Assembly (NCBI GenBank): GCA_024803745.1
Contig: JANJXV010000006.1
Span: 45,415,001 to 45,479,000 of the forward strand
DNA length: 64,000 bases
DNA from: Megascapheus bottae
Lineage: Eukaryota > Chordata > Mammalia > Rodentia > Geomyidae
Reading direction: 5' to 3'
Both the position numbers and the translations under genes were made by a program. The notes below the pieces were generated by a model that saw nothing but the letters and a program-made list of their open reading frames with translations, made no database searches and was not told the origin of the DNA. Below are positions 1-11,350 of this stretch, piece after piece (positions within the stretch are counted from its first letter, which is position 1; every line of letters begins with the position of its first letter).

Positions 1-159
1 GGTTAATTTTGAAATAAGGTCTGAACTTTTTTGCCTGGAGTCAACCTGGACTGTATATAATCCTATTTATGCTGCCAACCATGATGTTTGCCACTTCACC
101 AAGCTTTTTTGCTTAGAGTTTCACAATTTCCTTCTTTTTTTTTTTTCCCACTACTCATC

Positions 160-600
160 TAATACTGCAATTCTCCTGACCTTAGCTTTCTGCACAGTTG
201 GAATGACAGATATGTGTCACTGTGCCCAGTTGATGGTTGAGAATTGGTCTTGTGAAATTTTTGCCTGCGCTGGCTTTGAACCATGATCCTCAGGATCTCT
301 GGTTTCCTGAGTAGCTACAATCGCAGGGGTGAGCCACCAATATCTGGCATTAATTTTATTCTATTTTATTAATTCATTCTGGTGCTTGGTATTGAACTCA
401 GGACTGAGTCTACAACTGAACAATACTCCCAGCCTGAAAGAGAATTAAAAAACAAAACAAAACAAAAAAACAGCAACAAGAGCCAGGCATGATAGTAATC
501 ACATAACCCCAGCAGCTAGGAAACTGAGGGAGAAGTATTGCAAATTTGAAGACAGTCTTGGCTATTCAATATGACCTTGTCTCAAAAAACTAAACAAGCA
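160..600. mobile_element. Cluster of decayed B1, SINE-B and ID-like SINEs
   Basis: A minus-strand B1 end (about 160-232) is followed by a minus-strand SINE-B left half (233-350, GCTGGCTTTGAACCATGATC). Next come a minus-strand ID-like unit (378-436, TTGAACTCAGGACTGAG) and a plus-strand B1 (480-600, starting AGCCAGGCATGATAG). Confidence 0.7.
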
Positions 601-1254
601 AAAGTGAAGAAAAATATAAACAGCAACCAGGACATATATATAACCACAACCTTATCTCTACTCTGTGTATATAAAATACGGAGGAGACACTAGTCAAATA
701 TTCAAGACCTCTTTAAAACTCAAGATTATGTGAGGTTAGGCTGATGAGTATTATCAATTAGGAATATCGTTAGCTGCAAATGAGCAAAAATCCAACCAAG
801 TTTCTTGATAAATGAGTATTTATTGTTTAGAATACAAGAAGTTTGGAGTTGCCAAAGCCCATTAAGAAACGCGAAGAAGCTCCCAGGGAACCAGATTTCC
901 CTTGCCTACCACTCCATCCATAGACACTGGTTTTCCTTGTGGCTGCCACATAGCAGCAGCAATTTCTGGTGCCACTTTGACATTCCAATTAAGAGGAGGC
1001 TGAAAAAGGAGTCAATCAAATCCGTTTTTAGTTGTTAGAAAACAAATAGCTTTATGAATATCCTTCAGAGGGATCTGTATATTCAGGTAAGAAATAGCGC
1101 CCATGACAACTGCCAGAGTGACTAGAGATAAGGACTATGGGCGAGATATACCAAATATCAGGATAAGATGCATAGAATTTATTGCAAGGTGAGGTAGGGA
1201 CAAACAACATATGGATACTTTTACACTAGACATCATATTCTTAGAAGCTTACCC

Positions 1255-1445
1255 CCCCTTTTTTATTTGATAGTGTTAGGCCTTGAACTTAGGGTCTGTG
1301 CTTAGGCTTTCAAGGCTAGAGCTCTACCACTTGAGCCACAGCACCATTTCTGGCTTTTTTCTATGTATGTGGTACCAAGGAATTGAACCTGGGTCTTCGT
1401 GCATGCTAGGCAAGCTCTCTACCACTAGACCAAATTCTGCCCCCA
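1255..1445 (-). mobile_element. SINE-A (ID-like dimer)
   Basis: This family reads, in sense, GCCTAGTGGTAGAGTGCTTG, a first box-B-like GGGTTCGATTCC, the link ATACATAGAAAAAAGCC, then a second ID-like unit (GGCTCAAGTGGTAGAGC ... GAGTTCAAGCCC) and an A tail. Here it is antisense, with poly-T near 1255 and its 5' end at 1442. Confidence 0.85.
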
Positions 1446-1621
1446 ACTCTCCCTTTTTTTTTTTTTTTTGAAAGAGTAACTTTTTATTGACACCATGGCA
1501 GATTTCACATGTGGCATACATATATCTGTATCTGAAAATTAGAGGGGGAAAAATACGCTTAACTGTACAAATCTTGATAGAAGAAAACTTCTTGGGAGAA
1601 CTGTATTAAAAAAACAAAACA

Positions 1622-1825
1622 GGGCCGGGAGTTTCGCCTAGTGGTAGAGTGCTTGCCTAGCATGCATGAAGACTTAGGTTAGATTCCTTGGTACCACACA
1701 CATAGAATAAAGCCAGAAGTGGTGCTGTGGGCTCAAATGGCAGAGCTTTAGCCTTGAAAAAGTCCAAGGATAGTGCTTAGGCCCTGAGCTCAAGCCCAGT
1801 ACTGGCAAAAACAAAAAAGGTCAGC
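1622..1825 (+). mobile_element. SINE-A
   Basis: Full-length plus-strand copy beginning GGGCCGGGAGTTTCGCCTAG and ending in an A-rich tail. A second A/GAA-rich stretch (1832-1862) follows. Confidence 0.85.
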
Positions 1826-1970
1826 TTTGGGAAAAAAAAAAAAAAAGAAGAAGAAGAGTAAGAGCAACTACACAGCCTACTCCCGTGACCACATGAACAG
1901 ACTTGACATTAGGATTGCAGTGCAGAGCTGAAGTTTGTCTGGCTTCACAGCCAACAAGTCCACTCTCCCT

Positions 1971-2107
1971 TTTTTTTTTTCCCCAAATAAAAACAGCGTC
2001 TGGTTAAATAGCCTAGGCTGGCTTCAAACTCACTTAGTAGCCCAGGCAGCAGTTTGAGTTCATAATTCTCTTGCCCTAGGATTACAGGTATATTTCACCC
2101 CACCTAG
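1971..2107 (-). mobile_element. B1 SINE, old
   Basis: Poly-T start, AGGCTGGCTTCAAACTC and AGGATTACAGGTATATTTCA identify an antisense B1. Confidence 0.7.
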
Positions 2108-2473
2108 CAATGTCTTAGATTTCTTCCACATGAAAATTATCCAAAGCCAACTGATAAATCCAATTTATTTGTAAACTCAACACTTTCAAGTTACAAACTT
2201 CATCTTAAAACTGGGTCATGATCTGGGGATTTAGAGAAGAGTGATTCACCATTCTAGTGTGAGATAAATAAATTCATGTGTTGTATGGTAAGAAATGCAT
2301 TAGAGATGTGGAAAATAGATATATAATCCATGGAAAGGGGGCTGATTTGTTCTGAGGGAGAGCAATGAGGGTAAACTTTTGTCTGAGAAGTAGACAGGCA
2401 TTTTTGCCTGTGTGTTGAGAATGATGAGTGGCCCAGTGTGTCTGCAGACAAGGAGAGTGATATGCTATGAAGA

Positions 2474-2504
2474 GCACACATGCATGCACGCACGCGCGCA
2501 CGTG

Positions 2505-2554
<50 letters not shown>

Positions 2555-2562
2555 TACACACA
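2474..2562. repeat. (CA)n microsatellite with CG-variant start
   Basis: Starts with an alternating purine-pyrimidine run that includes CGCGCGC and CGTGCAC, then about 19 pure CA units. The Cys/Val and Thr/His frames over it are artefacts. Confidence 0.95.
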
Positions 2563-2754
2563 GCACAACCATTCACCCCAGTTCTCTCAGGACAGCCCTA
2601 CTTGATGACTAGCATCCTGGACTCACATCCAGTTTAGTGCCTTTTTTCACTCTCTAAAATGTGCTGCTATTGAATTAAGTGTATGGATTTGTTACTCACA
2701 TAACTAATGCAAAAGTGTCAGTGTTCCTTACTTCCTTCTCCCTGCCCCAACTCA

Positions 2755-2984
2755 TGCCAGTCCTGGGGTAAGAACTTAATGCTTAGGAGCCCTTACTGAG
2801 CATTTTTTGCTCAAGGCTAGTACTCTGCCCCTAGAACCACAGGTACACCTCCAGTATTTTGGTGGTTAATTGGAGATAAAAATCTTATAAATATTCCTGC
2901 TTGGGATATCTTTGAACTAAAAATCCTAAGATGTCAATGTCTTAAGCAATTAGGGATACAGACATGAGCCACCAGTGCCTGGCT
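2755..2984 (-). mobile_element. SINE-B (B1-ID chimera), old
   Basis: In antisense this family starts GGTCATGGGGCTTGAACTC, has GGTGGTTAATTGGAGATAAG in the middle and ends CCTGAGTAGCTAGGATTACA ... GCCACC ... CAGCT. This copy has mutated left and right monomers but keeps the centre and end. Confidence 0.75.
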
Positions 2985-3151
2985 TCAATGTTTCTTCTTT
3001 TCTTTTTAAATAAAGAATTTTTATTAGTATACACTGTTGTATCATTAAGGAGTTGTATATTAGGGAATATCATTGGAACATTTCCATACATGCATATAAT
3101 GCACTCTACCAACTGTCCCCCTTCTATTATTCTCTCTTATACTCAATCCCC

Positions 3152-3153
<2 letters not shown>

Positions 3154-3194
<41 letters not shown>
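3154..3194. repeat. (TA)n microsatellite joined to a SINE-A tail
   Basis: About 20 TA units directly abut the poly-T of the following SINE-A. They probably grew from its A-rich tail. Confidence 0.9.
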
Positions 3195-3201
<7 letters not shown>

Positions 3202-3388
3202 TTTTTGCCAGTCCCAGGCTAGAGCTCAGGGTCTGAGCAATATTCTTGGGCTTTCTCAAGACTAGAGCTCTACCGCTTGAGTCACAGCACCACTTCTGGC
3301 TTTTGTATGTATGTGGTACTGAGGACTCGAATCTAGGTCTTCATGCATGCTAGAAAAGCACTCTACCACTAGGTCAAACAGCTGGCCT
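3195..3388 (-). mobile_element. SINE-A inside L1
   Basis: The left flank TCAATCCCCATTT (3147-3159, before the TA run) is repeated right after the element (3390-3402), a target-site duplication in L1 3' UTR sequence. Confidence 0.88.
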
Positions 3389-3404
3389 TCAATCCCCATT
3401 TCTT

Positions 3405-3603
3405 TTTTTTTTTGCCAGTCCTGTGGCTTGAGCTCAGGGCCTTAGCACTGTCCTTGGGCTTTCTCAAGGCTAGCACTCTACCACTTGAGCCACAGCACCA
3501 CTTCTGGCTTTTTCTATGTATGTGGTGGGGTGCTGAGGAATTGAACCCGGGTCTTCACGCATGCTAAGCAAGCACTCTTACCACTAGGCCAAACTCCCAG
3601 CCC
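3405..3603 (-). mobile_element. SINE-A inside L1, second insertion at the same site
   Basis: Begins directly after the duplicated CCCCATTTCTTTT. The right flank repeats CTCCCCATTTCTTTT at about 3604-3618, so two SINEs used overlapping target sites. Confidence 0.88.
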
Positions 3604-4424
3604 CTCCCCATTTCTTTTAAACATAATTTTTATCACTATTAACATGTTATACAGAGGGGTTACCATTACACAAGTCTGGTAATGATTACATTGTCGTTTT
3701 GGACAATGTCACCCCTTCCTTTGCTTTCCCTCAGTCTCCCCATCCCATCTTGCCACAACTGGCACAGTTCATTTTCCATATAGTGTATGCTAAATACAAT
3801 GATTACATTTGTTCACCTTTCCTCCCTTTCTGTATCACCTTTTGTTCCTCCTAAAAGGACAATAAAACAAAACCAAAGGCAAACAAATAAAACAAAACAA
3901 AAACCCACCACCACCACCTCAAACCTCCATGTTTCCATTTCTTGGAGGCTGTTTCAATCAACAGTATTTTAAGTGTTCAGGAGTTTTATGTTCCGTCCCT
4001 AAGGGTATCTTCCTTCTTCTTTTGGTCTCTGTGTAAATGCTTAGAATTCTCTATAAGTCAATCATGTCCAGTTGTATTTTAGATCTAACTTCTACATGAT
4101 AGAAAATATATGCTGTTCATCTCTTTTAGTCTGGCTTACTTCACTTAACATGATTTTTGTTCTAGGTACATCCAGTGTCCTGAAAATGACATAGTATTAT
4201 TCTTCCTAATGGATGAGTAAAATTCCATTGTGTATATATACAATTTAAAAAAATACTCATCTATTGTAGGGCATCTGGTTGCTTCCAAAACAACTACTGT
4301 GAATAGTGCAGCAATGAACATGGATGTGCACATCTTTATTGTATCCTGACTTACAATGTTCTGGGTACATGCCCAAGAGTAGTATGGCTAAGAATATAGA
4401 GAACTTTTTTTTTTTATTTTAATT

Positions 4425-4627
4425 TTAATTTTTTTTTTTTGCCAGTCCTGGGGCTTGAACTCAGGGTCTGAACACTGTCCTTGGGCTTTCTCAAGGTTAG
4501 TGATCTACCACTAGAGCCACAGCACCACTTCCAGCTTTTCTCTATGTATGTGGTACTGAGGAATAGAACCTGGGTTTTCGTGCATGCTAGGCAAGCACTC
4601 TATTACTAGGCCAAACTCCTGGGCCAC
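4425..4627 (-). mobile_element. SINE-A inside L1 ORF2 end
   Basis: Antisense copy from GCCAGTCCTGGGGCTTGAAC to CCAAACTCCTGGGCC. The flanks AGAACTTTTT and AGAACGTTTT form a short imperfect target-site duplication. Confidence 0.85.
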
Positions 4628-6468
4628 AGAACGTTTTATGTTTAGTTTTTTGAGGAACCTCCAAATCACCTTTCAGAGTGGTTGTATTAGGTTACATCCT
4701 CAGCAACAATGCACTGCTTCCCTGCCAGCATTTGTTATTCAAACTCTTGATGTTGGCCAATCTAACTGGTGTGAGATGGACTCTCAAAGTTGTTTTGACT
4801 TGCTTTTCTTTTATGGCCCGGGATATTGAGCATTTCCTCATGTGTGTATTTGTCATCCCATTATTTCTTCTGAGAAGTCTCTTTTTAGTTTCTTTGTCCA
4901 TTTATTAATTGGTTTATTAGGGTTTTTTTGGGGGGGGGGTGGGTTAATTGCTTGAGTTCCTTGCAATATTTTGGATATGAGGACCTGGTCAGAAAATCCC
5001 CATTTCTTAAAACAAACTGTTTCAATGCCCTATTTCCATACATTCATATTAAGTAATTTGGCCAAGTTTTCCCTCAATATTTTTTAAAGCAATGGGAAAC
5101 AACCAGACTTTAGGCACTGGAAAGACAGTATTCGCATCTGTAGTTTACAAAGTCCTGTGGTAATCTGAAAGATACAGTGGGGGGAGAGACCAAAGGCAGA
5201 TGACAGGTACCTTAAGAGTCTAATCTGATTAAGGCATGTGTTTTTTGTTTTTGCATTTACTGTGTTACTCAATAAATCACAACAATGATCCTAAGAGGCA
5301 GATTTTGTTACCAGATTTAATGACCAGGAAAGCTGAATGGGCTGAAGGTGTCACACAGTTAGATGTCCTTGCTGGTATTTGAATATAAGGACATATGACC
5401 TATTATAGTATGTTGTTTCCCTAGGTTGGATAACACAAAAAATGGGGGAAATGAGCTATTTTATGGTTGTTTATCTTAATGTTTTCATTAAGAACTATGA
5501 AAATGTCTAGAAAGATAAATGACTGTGATTTTCTAAAGAACTTTTATTCACCAAAGCTTCCCTTCACAAAGTCCTTCAAAAATTCCAAGAAGGATACAGC
5601 AAAAACATTGTCAAAGGAAAGTTCATTGCTCTATGTGTGTATATAGAGAAAACAACTAAAGTAAATAACCTTACTATGCAATTAAAGCATCTAGAAATAA
5701 AAGAAAGAAAACAAACCCCAAACTACCAGAGTTAGTAAAGATTAGGGTAGAAATAAATGAATTAGAGACTAAAAAAAAAGCTGTACATAAAACCATAAAA
5801 CAGTTTTTTTTGACAAAATTATTAAAAATTAGTAGATCACTAGCTAAGATGATAAAAAAGGAGAGAAAAGACTCAAATAAATAAAATTAGAGATGATAAA
5901 AGAAACATCACAACAAATATTCAAGAAATCCAAAAGACTATGAAGATCTACTTTCCAGACCTATACTCAATTAAGATGGAAAATCTAGTCTAAATGGATA
6001 GATTCCTTAGAGACATACAAGCTGTTTAAGATGAACCACAAATATATAAACCACTTAAACACAAGCAATAAGATCAAGGAATAAAGGGTATGTCAACAAG
6101 GAAAAGTTTAGGTCTCAGCTAAATTCTACAAGATCCTGAAAGATGAACACCAGTACATATCATTAAAGGATCAGTACCAAACACATTTTATGAAGCCAGT
6201 GTTATACCCATCCCCAAACCAGATAAGGACCTAATGGTAAAATACATATATCCTATGGTCAAGTCAGTTTTATCACAGAGATGAAAGACTAGTTTAATAT
6301 ACGTATATCAATGAACATAATACAGATTAACAGAACCAAAACAAGAATCACATGATTATCTCAATAGATTCAGAAAAAGTCTATAACAAAATTCGACATC
6401 CATTCACATTAAAAGTTCTGGAAAAACTAGAAATAGAACACCCTCAACATAATAAAAGCTATATATGA

Positions 6469-7213
6469 GAAAGAGGAACCCTACTGCACTGCTGGTAGGA
6501 ATGTAAACTAGTACAACCACTCTGGAAGGCAGTATGGAGGTTTCTTAAAGAACTGAAAATAGACCTTCCCTACGATCCCGCCATACCACTCCTGGGCATC
6601 TATTCTGAACATCATAACCCAGGATATGATAAGGACACCCACTCAGATATGTTCATCTCTGCACTATTCACAATAGCCAAGCAATGGAAACAACTCAGAT
6701 GCCCTATTGCAGATGAATGGATACAAAAAAATGTGATATATATATATATATATATATACATACAATGGAATTCTACATAGCCACCAGACAAGATAAAATA
6801 ATTGCATTTGCTGGGAAGTGGATGCAGCTAGAGCAAATCTTGTTGAGTGAGGTAAGTCAAGACCAAAGGAACAAAAGGTGCCTGGTATCCTTAGTCTCCT
6901 TAATATATGGATATTAGATCCAAACAATACAACAGCGATGACTCAATATTTGGGTACCCAATGTTATGGACATGGTCTTGGAGATATAAACACAACCACA
7001 TAGACATAAAAATCTATGATGGGCTATATACTCTATAGACATAATGTTTTATTACACAGATTAATGTTTAATTTTAATTATGTTCTAAAACCTAAGTGCC
7101 AGTGATTGTATAGATTCTCTTATTAAATACTTGTTTGTTAAACATGACATTTGAAACATGATGTAAAAATCAATGTTAATAAATTCTTTAATAAAAAATT
7201 GAATTAAAAAATT
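6469..7213 (+). mobile_element. Younger L1 3' end nested in an older L1
   Basis: Starts in the ORF2 end (GCACTGCTGGTAGGAATGTA) and runs through a 3' UTR to an A-rich end (TTTAATAAAAAATTG). The flanks AAAGCTATATATGA (6455-6468) and AAGGCTACATATGA (7214-7227) are the likely target-site duplication. It contains a (TA)n run at about 6737-6757. Confidence 0.7.
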
Positions 7214-7602
7214 AAGGCTACATATGACAGTAACAGCCAAGATCATATTAAGTTGTGAAAAACTAAAACCCTTTCTTCTGAAATCAGTAACAAGTCAAGG
7301 ATGTTCACTCTCTCTACTCCTTTTCAATATAACACAGATGAAATATGTATGTCTATAAGTTAGACATGTTGAAACTATAAAAACCTGATGAAAAAATTGA
7401 AGACATCAAGAAATGAAAACATCTCCCATATTTAAGGGTAAGTACAAACAGTATCATGAAAATGGCCATATTTCCTTCCAAAGGTGATCTAGAAATTCAA
7501 CACAATCTCCACCAAAATCCCAATGACATTCCTTATGAGGATAGAGAACAATCCAAAAATTCACATGAACAAAAAAAGGTTTTGAATCGACAAAACAATT
7601 CT

Positions 7603-7627
7603 AGGCAAAAAAAAAAAAAAAAAAAAA
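7603..7627. repeat. Poly-A run within L1 remnant
   Basis: A run of more than 20 adenines interrupts degenerate ORF2 sequence. Confidence 0.85.
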
Positions 7628-8102
7628 GTAATGTGGTTGTTATGACTCCTAGACCTCAAACTTCCACAGAGCTATGATAACAAAACCAACAAAAACAGGC
7701 TTGAAGATCAGTGGAACTGATTAGAAGACTGAGAAATAAAGCCATGTAGCCACGTACTTACATTCATTTAATATTTGATAAGAAAGCAAAAAATACACAT
7801 TGAATAAAAGATAGCCTCTTCAATAGTTGGTGCTGGGAAAACTAGACATCCATATGAAGAAAACTACAATTGGATTCCTGTTTGTCACCACGCACCAATA
7901 TCAACTTAAAGTGAATGAAATCCCTGAAACTTCAAAATTGCTACAAGATGAAGGAGAAACATTATAGGCATATGTAGAAACTTTTTGGAGAGAGTCCCAG
8001 AGGCAAAGCAAATAGGAGACAGACTTGACAAAGGAGGGTATATCAAACTAAAACGTTTTCTGGTACAGCAAAGGACATAATTACTAAGAAAGACAGCAAA
8101 AG

Positions 8103-8615
8103 ACTTTTTGTTGGTCATGGGGCTTGAACTTCAGGTCTATGCACTGTCCCTGAACTACTTTTTTGCTTGAGACTAGCAAAAGAGTTCATACTAGCTACAG
8201 TGCCACTGCCACCCAGTCTTCCTCCTTATAATTCTCTCTCCCCACCACTGCCTGTTCCCTCTCCTCCTCTTCCTCCCTTCCTTTTCTGTCTCTTTTCATT
8301 CTGTACTGGGATTTGCATTTGGGGCAATTCAGGATCTCATGGTGGCTAAGCAGGTACTCCATTATCACTTGAGCTACACAAAACAGCCCTTTTTGCTTTA
8401 GGTGATTTGTCAGACAGAGTCTAATGTTTTTTACATGGCCAGTCTCAGGCCATGATTTTTCTACCTATGCCTTTATCATGGCTGGGATTACACCTGGCTT
8501 ATCAAACAAAGCCTTCCGAACTTTTTGCCTGGGTTAGCTGCAAACTGCAATCTTCTTGATCTCTACCACCCGAGAAGCTGGGATACAGGCCTATGACATG
8601 ATATCTGGCCATTCA
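8103..8615 (-). mobile_element. Cluster of old antisense SINEs with a pyrimidine-rich spacer
   Basis: SINE-B right monomer (8103-8215), a C/T-rich stretch (8216-8300), an ID-like unit (8300-8390), a B1 end (8395-8500, GCTGGGATTACACCTGGCTT) and another B1 end (8520-8612). All are strongly diverged. Confidence 0.6.
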
Positions 8616-9489
8616 TTTTTCTGTAATAATATTAGTCCATACTTTTTTCTATGTATTTCTGTATATTCTGTTGTTATATGCTTTGCAAAATGTATATTTG
8701 CTCTATTCAGAAAACTGAGTACAAAAATTGATTATAAAACTCAATAGTTTGTGAACAATTTGTCAGTTTCTCACATTTGTTAAACATACACATGATCATG
8801 GTTTTGTCAATTTCTCTTACTCCATATATGTAGTAGCTTCTGTTATAAATTACAAAACTGTGACTTTCAAGTTTTTAACTGTTTTAACTGTTTTATTTTC
8901 TTGGAGGACTTCAATGAACAGGGAGTATTTCATGTTTAATTTCTTACTAGTTTCAACATGTCTAACTTACACACATACATATTTCATCTTTCTTATTTTC
9001 CATTTTTATATGCCATTCTTTTAGGTAGGATTCTTATAAACAAAGTCGTCTTATAAGTGGAACTTAATTTGCTGACATCAATCATGAACATTATTACGTG
9101 TTGTATGGATGGCTCTGGCCAGCCACCTTATTTCTACCATGCTTTCCTTTCCCAATTAAGTCAAATGTACCTATTTTTAATTATTTCTTGTTTTCTTCAA
9201 TTTAGTCATTCAGAAGTTATTTCAATCATTGTAGTGGTGTTATTTACTAAAACTATATTTAGATTTGTTTTTGCCTTCAATTATCTTGGCAAATATGACA
9301 AGAGCTTTACTATATCAGCATTTCATGCACACTTATTCATGCTATAATATTGGTTCTCCTTTATTATATATCAATAATTATTTTTACACAGCAATGGATT
9401 TTATAGAAAAAATTATTTACTCACTATTTTTCTTATTCATTTTTTTTCTGTTTTAGATTTAGAAGAAAATTTTACCATATTTTTTGAGT

Positions 9490-9604
9490 AATCTTTTTTC
9501 CCCTATTTTTTATTGTAATTAATAGAAGGGTTACATGATATTTGCCAGATAGGAGGTGCATTAATTCACATACATTGATACCCTTAATCTTTTCATAAAG
9601 TTTG
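9490..9604 (-). mobile_element. L1 3' end fragment
   Basis: TTTTTATTGTAATTAATAGA then AGGGTTACATGATATTTGCC is the same L1 3' terminus seen at 57490. Only about 110 bp survive. Confidence 0.8.
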
Positions 9605-9830
9605 TGAGTTGTAACTTGAATCTTTGCTTGTCTGAAAAGTATCTGTTTGTATCAGCAAACATTTCAGAGTCATGTCCTGTTCTGTGTGGCTTTCAGAACT
9701 GATGAAGAATCTTGCTTCATTCTCCTCCTTCCTGTCTTCCTTACTGAAAAGCTAGGATGTGGTTTTTTTGTCTTTCACAATCTTGTCTGGCCTTTAATGG
9801 GTCCTTCTCAATCTAAGGGCATTATATTTC

Positions 9831-9852
9831 TCCTCTTCTTCTTCTTCTTCTT

Positions 9853-9883
<31 letters not shown>

Positions 9884-9905
9884 TTATTATTATTATTATT
9901 ATTAT
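9831..9905. repeat. (CTT)n(ATT)n microsatellite in a SINE-A tail
   Basis: About 16 CTT units are followed by about 8 ATT units, ending at the first bases of an antisense SINE-A. A tail-derived microsatellite. Confidence 0.92.
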
Positions 9906-10044
9906 TTGCCAGTCCCGGGCTTGAGTTCAAGGCCTGAGCACTGTCCGTGGGCTTTCTCCAGGCTAGAGCTCGACCACTTGAGCCTCAGCATCACTTCTGG
10001 CTTTTTTCTATGTATGTGGTACTGCTAGGCCAAACTCCTGGTCC
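9905..10044 (-). mobile_element. SINE-A with internal deletion
   Basis: The right monomer and link are intact, but after TATGTATGTGGTACTG the sequence jumps to CTAGGCCAAACTCCTGG, so most of the left monomer is deleted. Confidence 0.82.
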
Positions 10045-10084
10045 CTCTTTATCTTATTTTTAAATTTAAAAATATTTTTATTTT

Positions 10085-10292
10085 ATCCTAGGGTTTGAAA
10101 TAGGTCCTGGGTGCTATCTGTATCTGAGCTTTTATGTTCAAAGCAATCCTTTTACCAATAGAGCTATAACTCCACTTCTGGTTTGTTTTTGTAGTCTTAC
10201 TAGTCTTCCCAATAGGGCTGGCTTTTTACTGTGATCCTCAGAGCACAACTCCTGAGTAGCTAGTAATATGGGCAAGAATCATCTTTGGCTTG
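10085..10292 (-). mobile_element. SINE-B, heavily diverged
   Basis: Recognised from CCTAGGGTTTGAAATAGGTC, the central CCACTTCTGGTTTG, and GTGATCCTCAGAGCACAACT followed by CCTGAGTAGCTAG. Confidence 0.6.
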
Positions 10293-11039
10293 AGTAGTAA
10301 GCAGTTTAAATATTTAATATGAGGTCTAAGAACAGCACTGTTAAGACTCATAACTTTCTTTTAACTTCCTCACTGTGCGATATTCCCTCATATTTCCTTA
10401 GCATTGTAGTACTCTTTCTTACCAGTGTTATTCCTTGTGAAATTTATTTTCCTTGCTGTTGTTTATTTATCTCCATTTGCTTTCTGTCAATTCTTCATAC
10501 ATTCTGATATGCCAGTAGCATTTTTCTTTCTTTTTTGTAATCTTTCTCTTTTAAAGAAAGAATTTTCTATAATTTTAATGGACAAAAGGAAGGCTAGATG
10601 CAAGCAGCTCAGTAGTTAAGCTAATATAAGCTGAATCATATTATTTCCCAAACTGGTTAAAACACACCCTAAGCAAGAATGGAGGTCTATCCAAGTTCTC
10701 TGTTGATTTTTGGAGAAATATACGTAAGTACAATTGTAATTTAATATAATCAAGGACTAAATCTGACAACCATTTAAAATGTAAAACAAAGAGAAAGTAT
10801 CAATTCTTATTAAATACTCAAGAAATGTAACTATAATGATTTATTTACCTAAATGACTACAGTGATATGAATCACTCTTGTTTGTTTTTTTCTAATAAAC
10901 AAAAGAATATCTGAAAGGCTTGTATTCCATGTTCTCAGAATTTCTCAAGGCTTCTTATCAAATATGCTATTATTGCCTATAATTTTTTGTATTGATTTAT
11001 ATAATGTATTTTGAGAAATAATAACCAGCCATTCTTCCT

Positions 11040-11350
11040 TTTTTTAATTGAACTTCACTATCATAGCACATCACTAAACAAAAAGTGCTACTTACTATGC
11101 AAAAGGCACAGTCAGTGATTGGCATCTAAGACCAATTGATCTGCTCATTACCACTACCTCCCTCCCCCACTAGTGCTACTATGAAGCTATTGATTTAAAC
11201 ACTGTCGATCGGTTTCCATTTTCTGATTTGGGGCAGGCCAATTAAGAAAGTGAGTAATTGTGATTACACTGCTTCAGGATCAATTACACTTGATGCAAAG
11301 ACAAAGTGCTCTTTTTGAAACACACGAAAATATTATTTGATCTAGGATGC
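11040..11350. promoter_or_regulatory. Candidate conserved non-coding element (intronic)
   Basis: Repeat-free block containing CGATCGG, AATTAAGAAAGTGAGTAATT, GATTACACTG and GATCAATTACACTTGATG. Homeodomain-type ATTA/TAAT cores are close together and CpGs are kept in an AT-rich setting. No alignment was possible; conservation is inferred from texture only. Confidence 0.3.

Larger units (their letters stand above)
2990..4995 (-). mobile_element. L1 LINE 3' part, antisense, interrupted by three SINE-A copies
   Basis: The reverse complement reads the end of L1 ORF2 (the segment that opens with a His-Leu-Thr-Pro-Val-Arg type motif, 4700-4790) and then a 3' UTR with a T-rich 3' end near 3000-3010. 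Three SINE-A insertions (about 3195-3388, 3405-3603, 4425-4627) break it. The frames are shifted and stopped; it is dead. Confidence 0.8.
5560..8102 (+). mobile_element. Old L1 LINE, ORF2 region, split by a younger L1
   Basis: The parts 5560-6468 and 7228-8102 read in order along ORF2: the region before RT, the RT segment near 6360-6450, then post-RT sequence from 7228. Numerous stops and frameshifts. The interruption at 6469-7213 is a separate L1 3' end with a target-site duplication. Confidence 0.75.

Noticed and set aside
600..1060. Possible missing AP3B1 ear exon or an old transposon
   Set aside because: The minus strand shows no expected beta-3A sequence. It vaguely resembles an old mammalian interspersed repeat, but I could not assign a family.
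2254..2576. Cys/Val-rich minus-strand frames
   Set aside because: Translation of the CA microsatellite.
3053..3265. Tyr/Ile-repeat frames
   Set aside because: Translation of a TA repeat running into a SINE-A tail.
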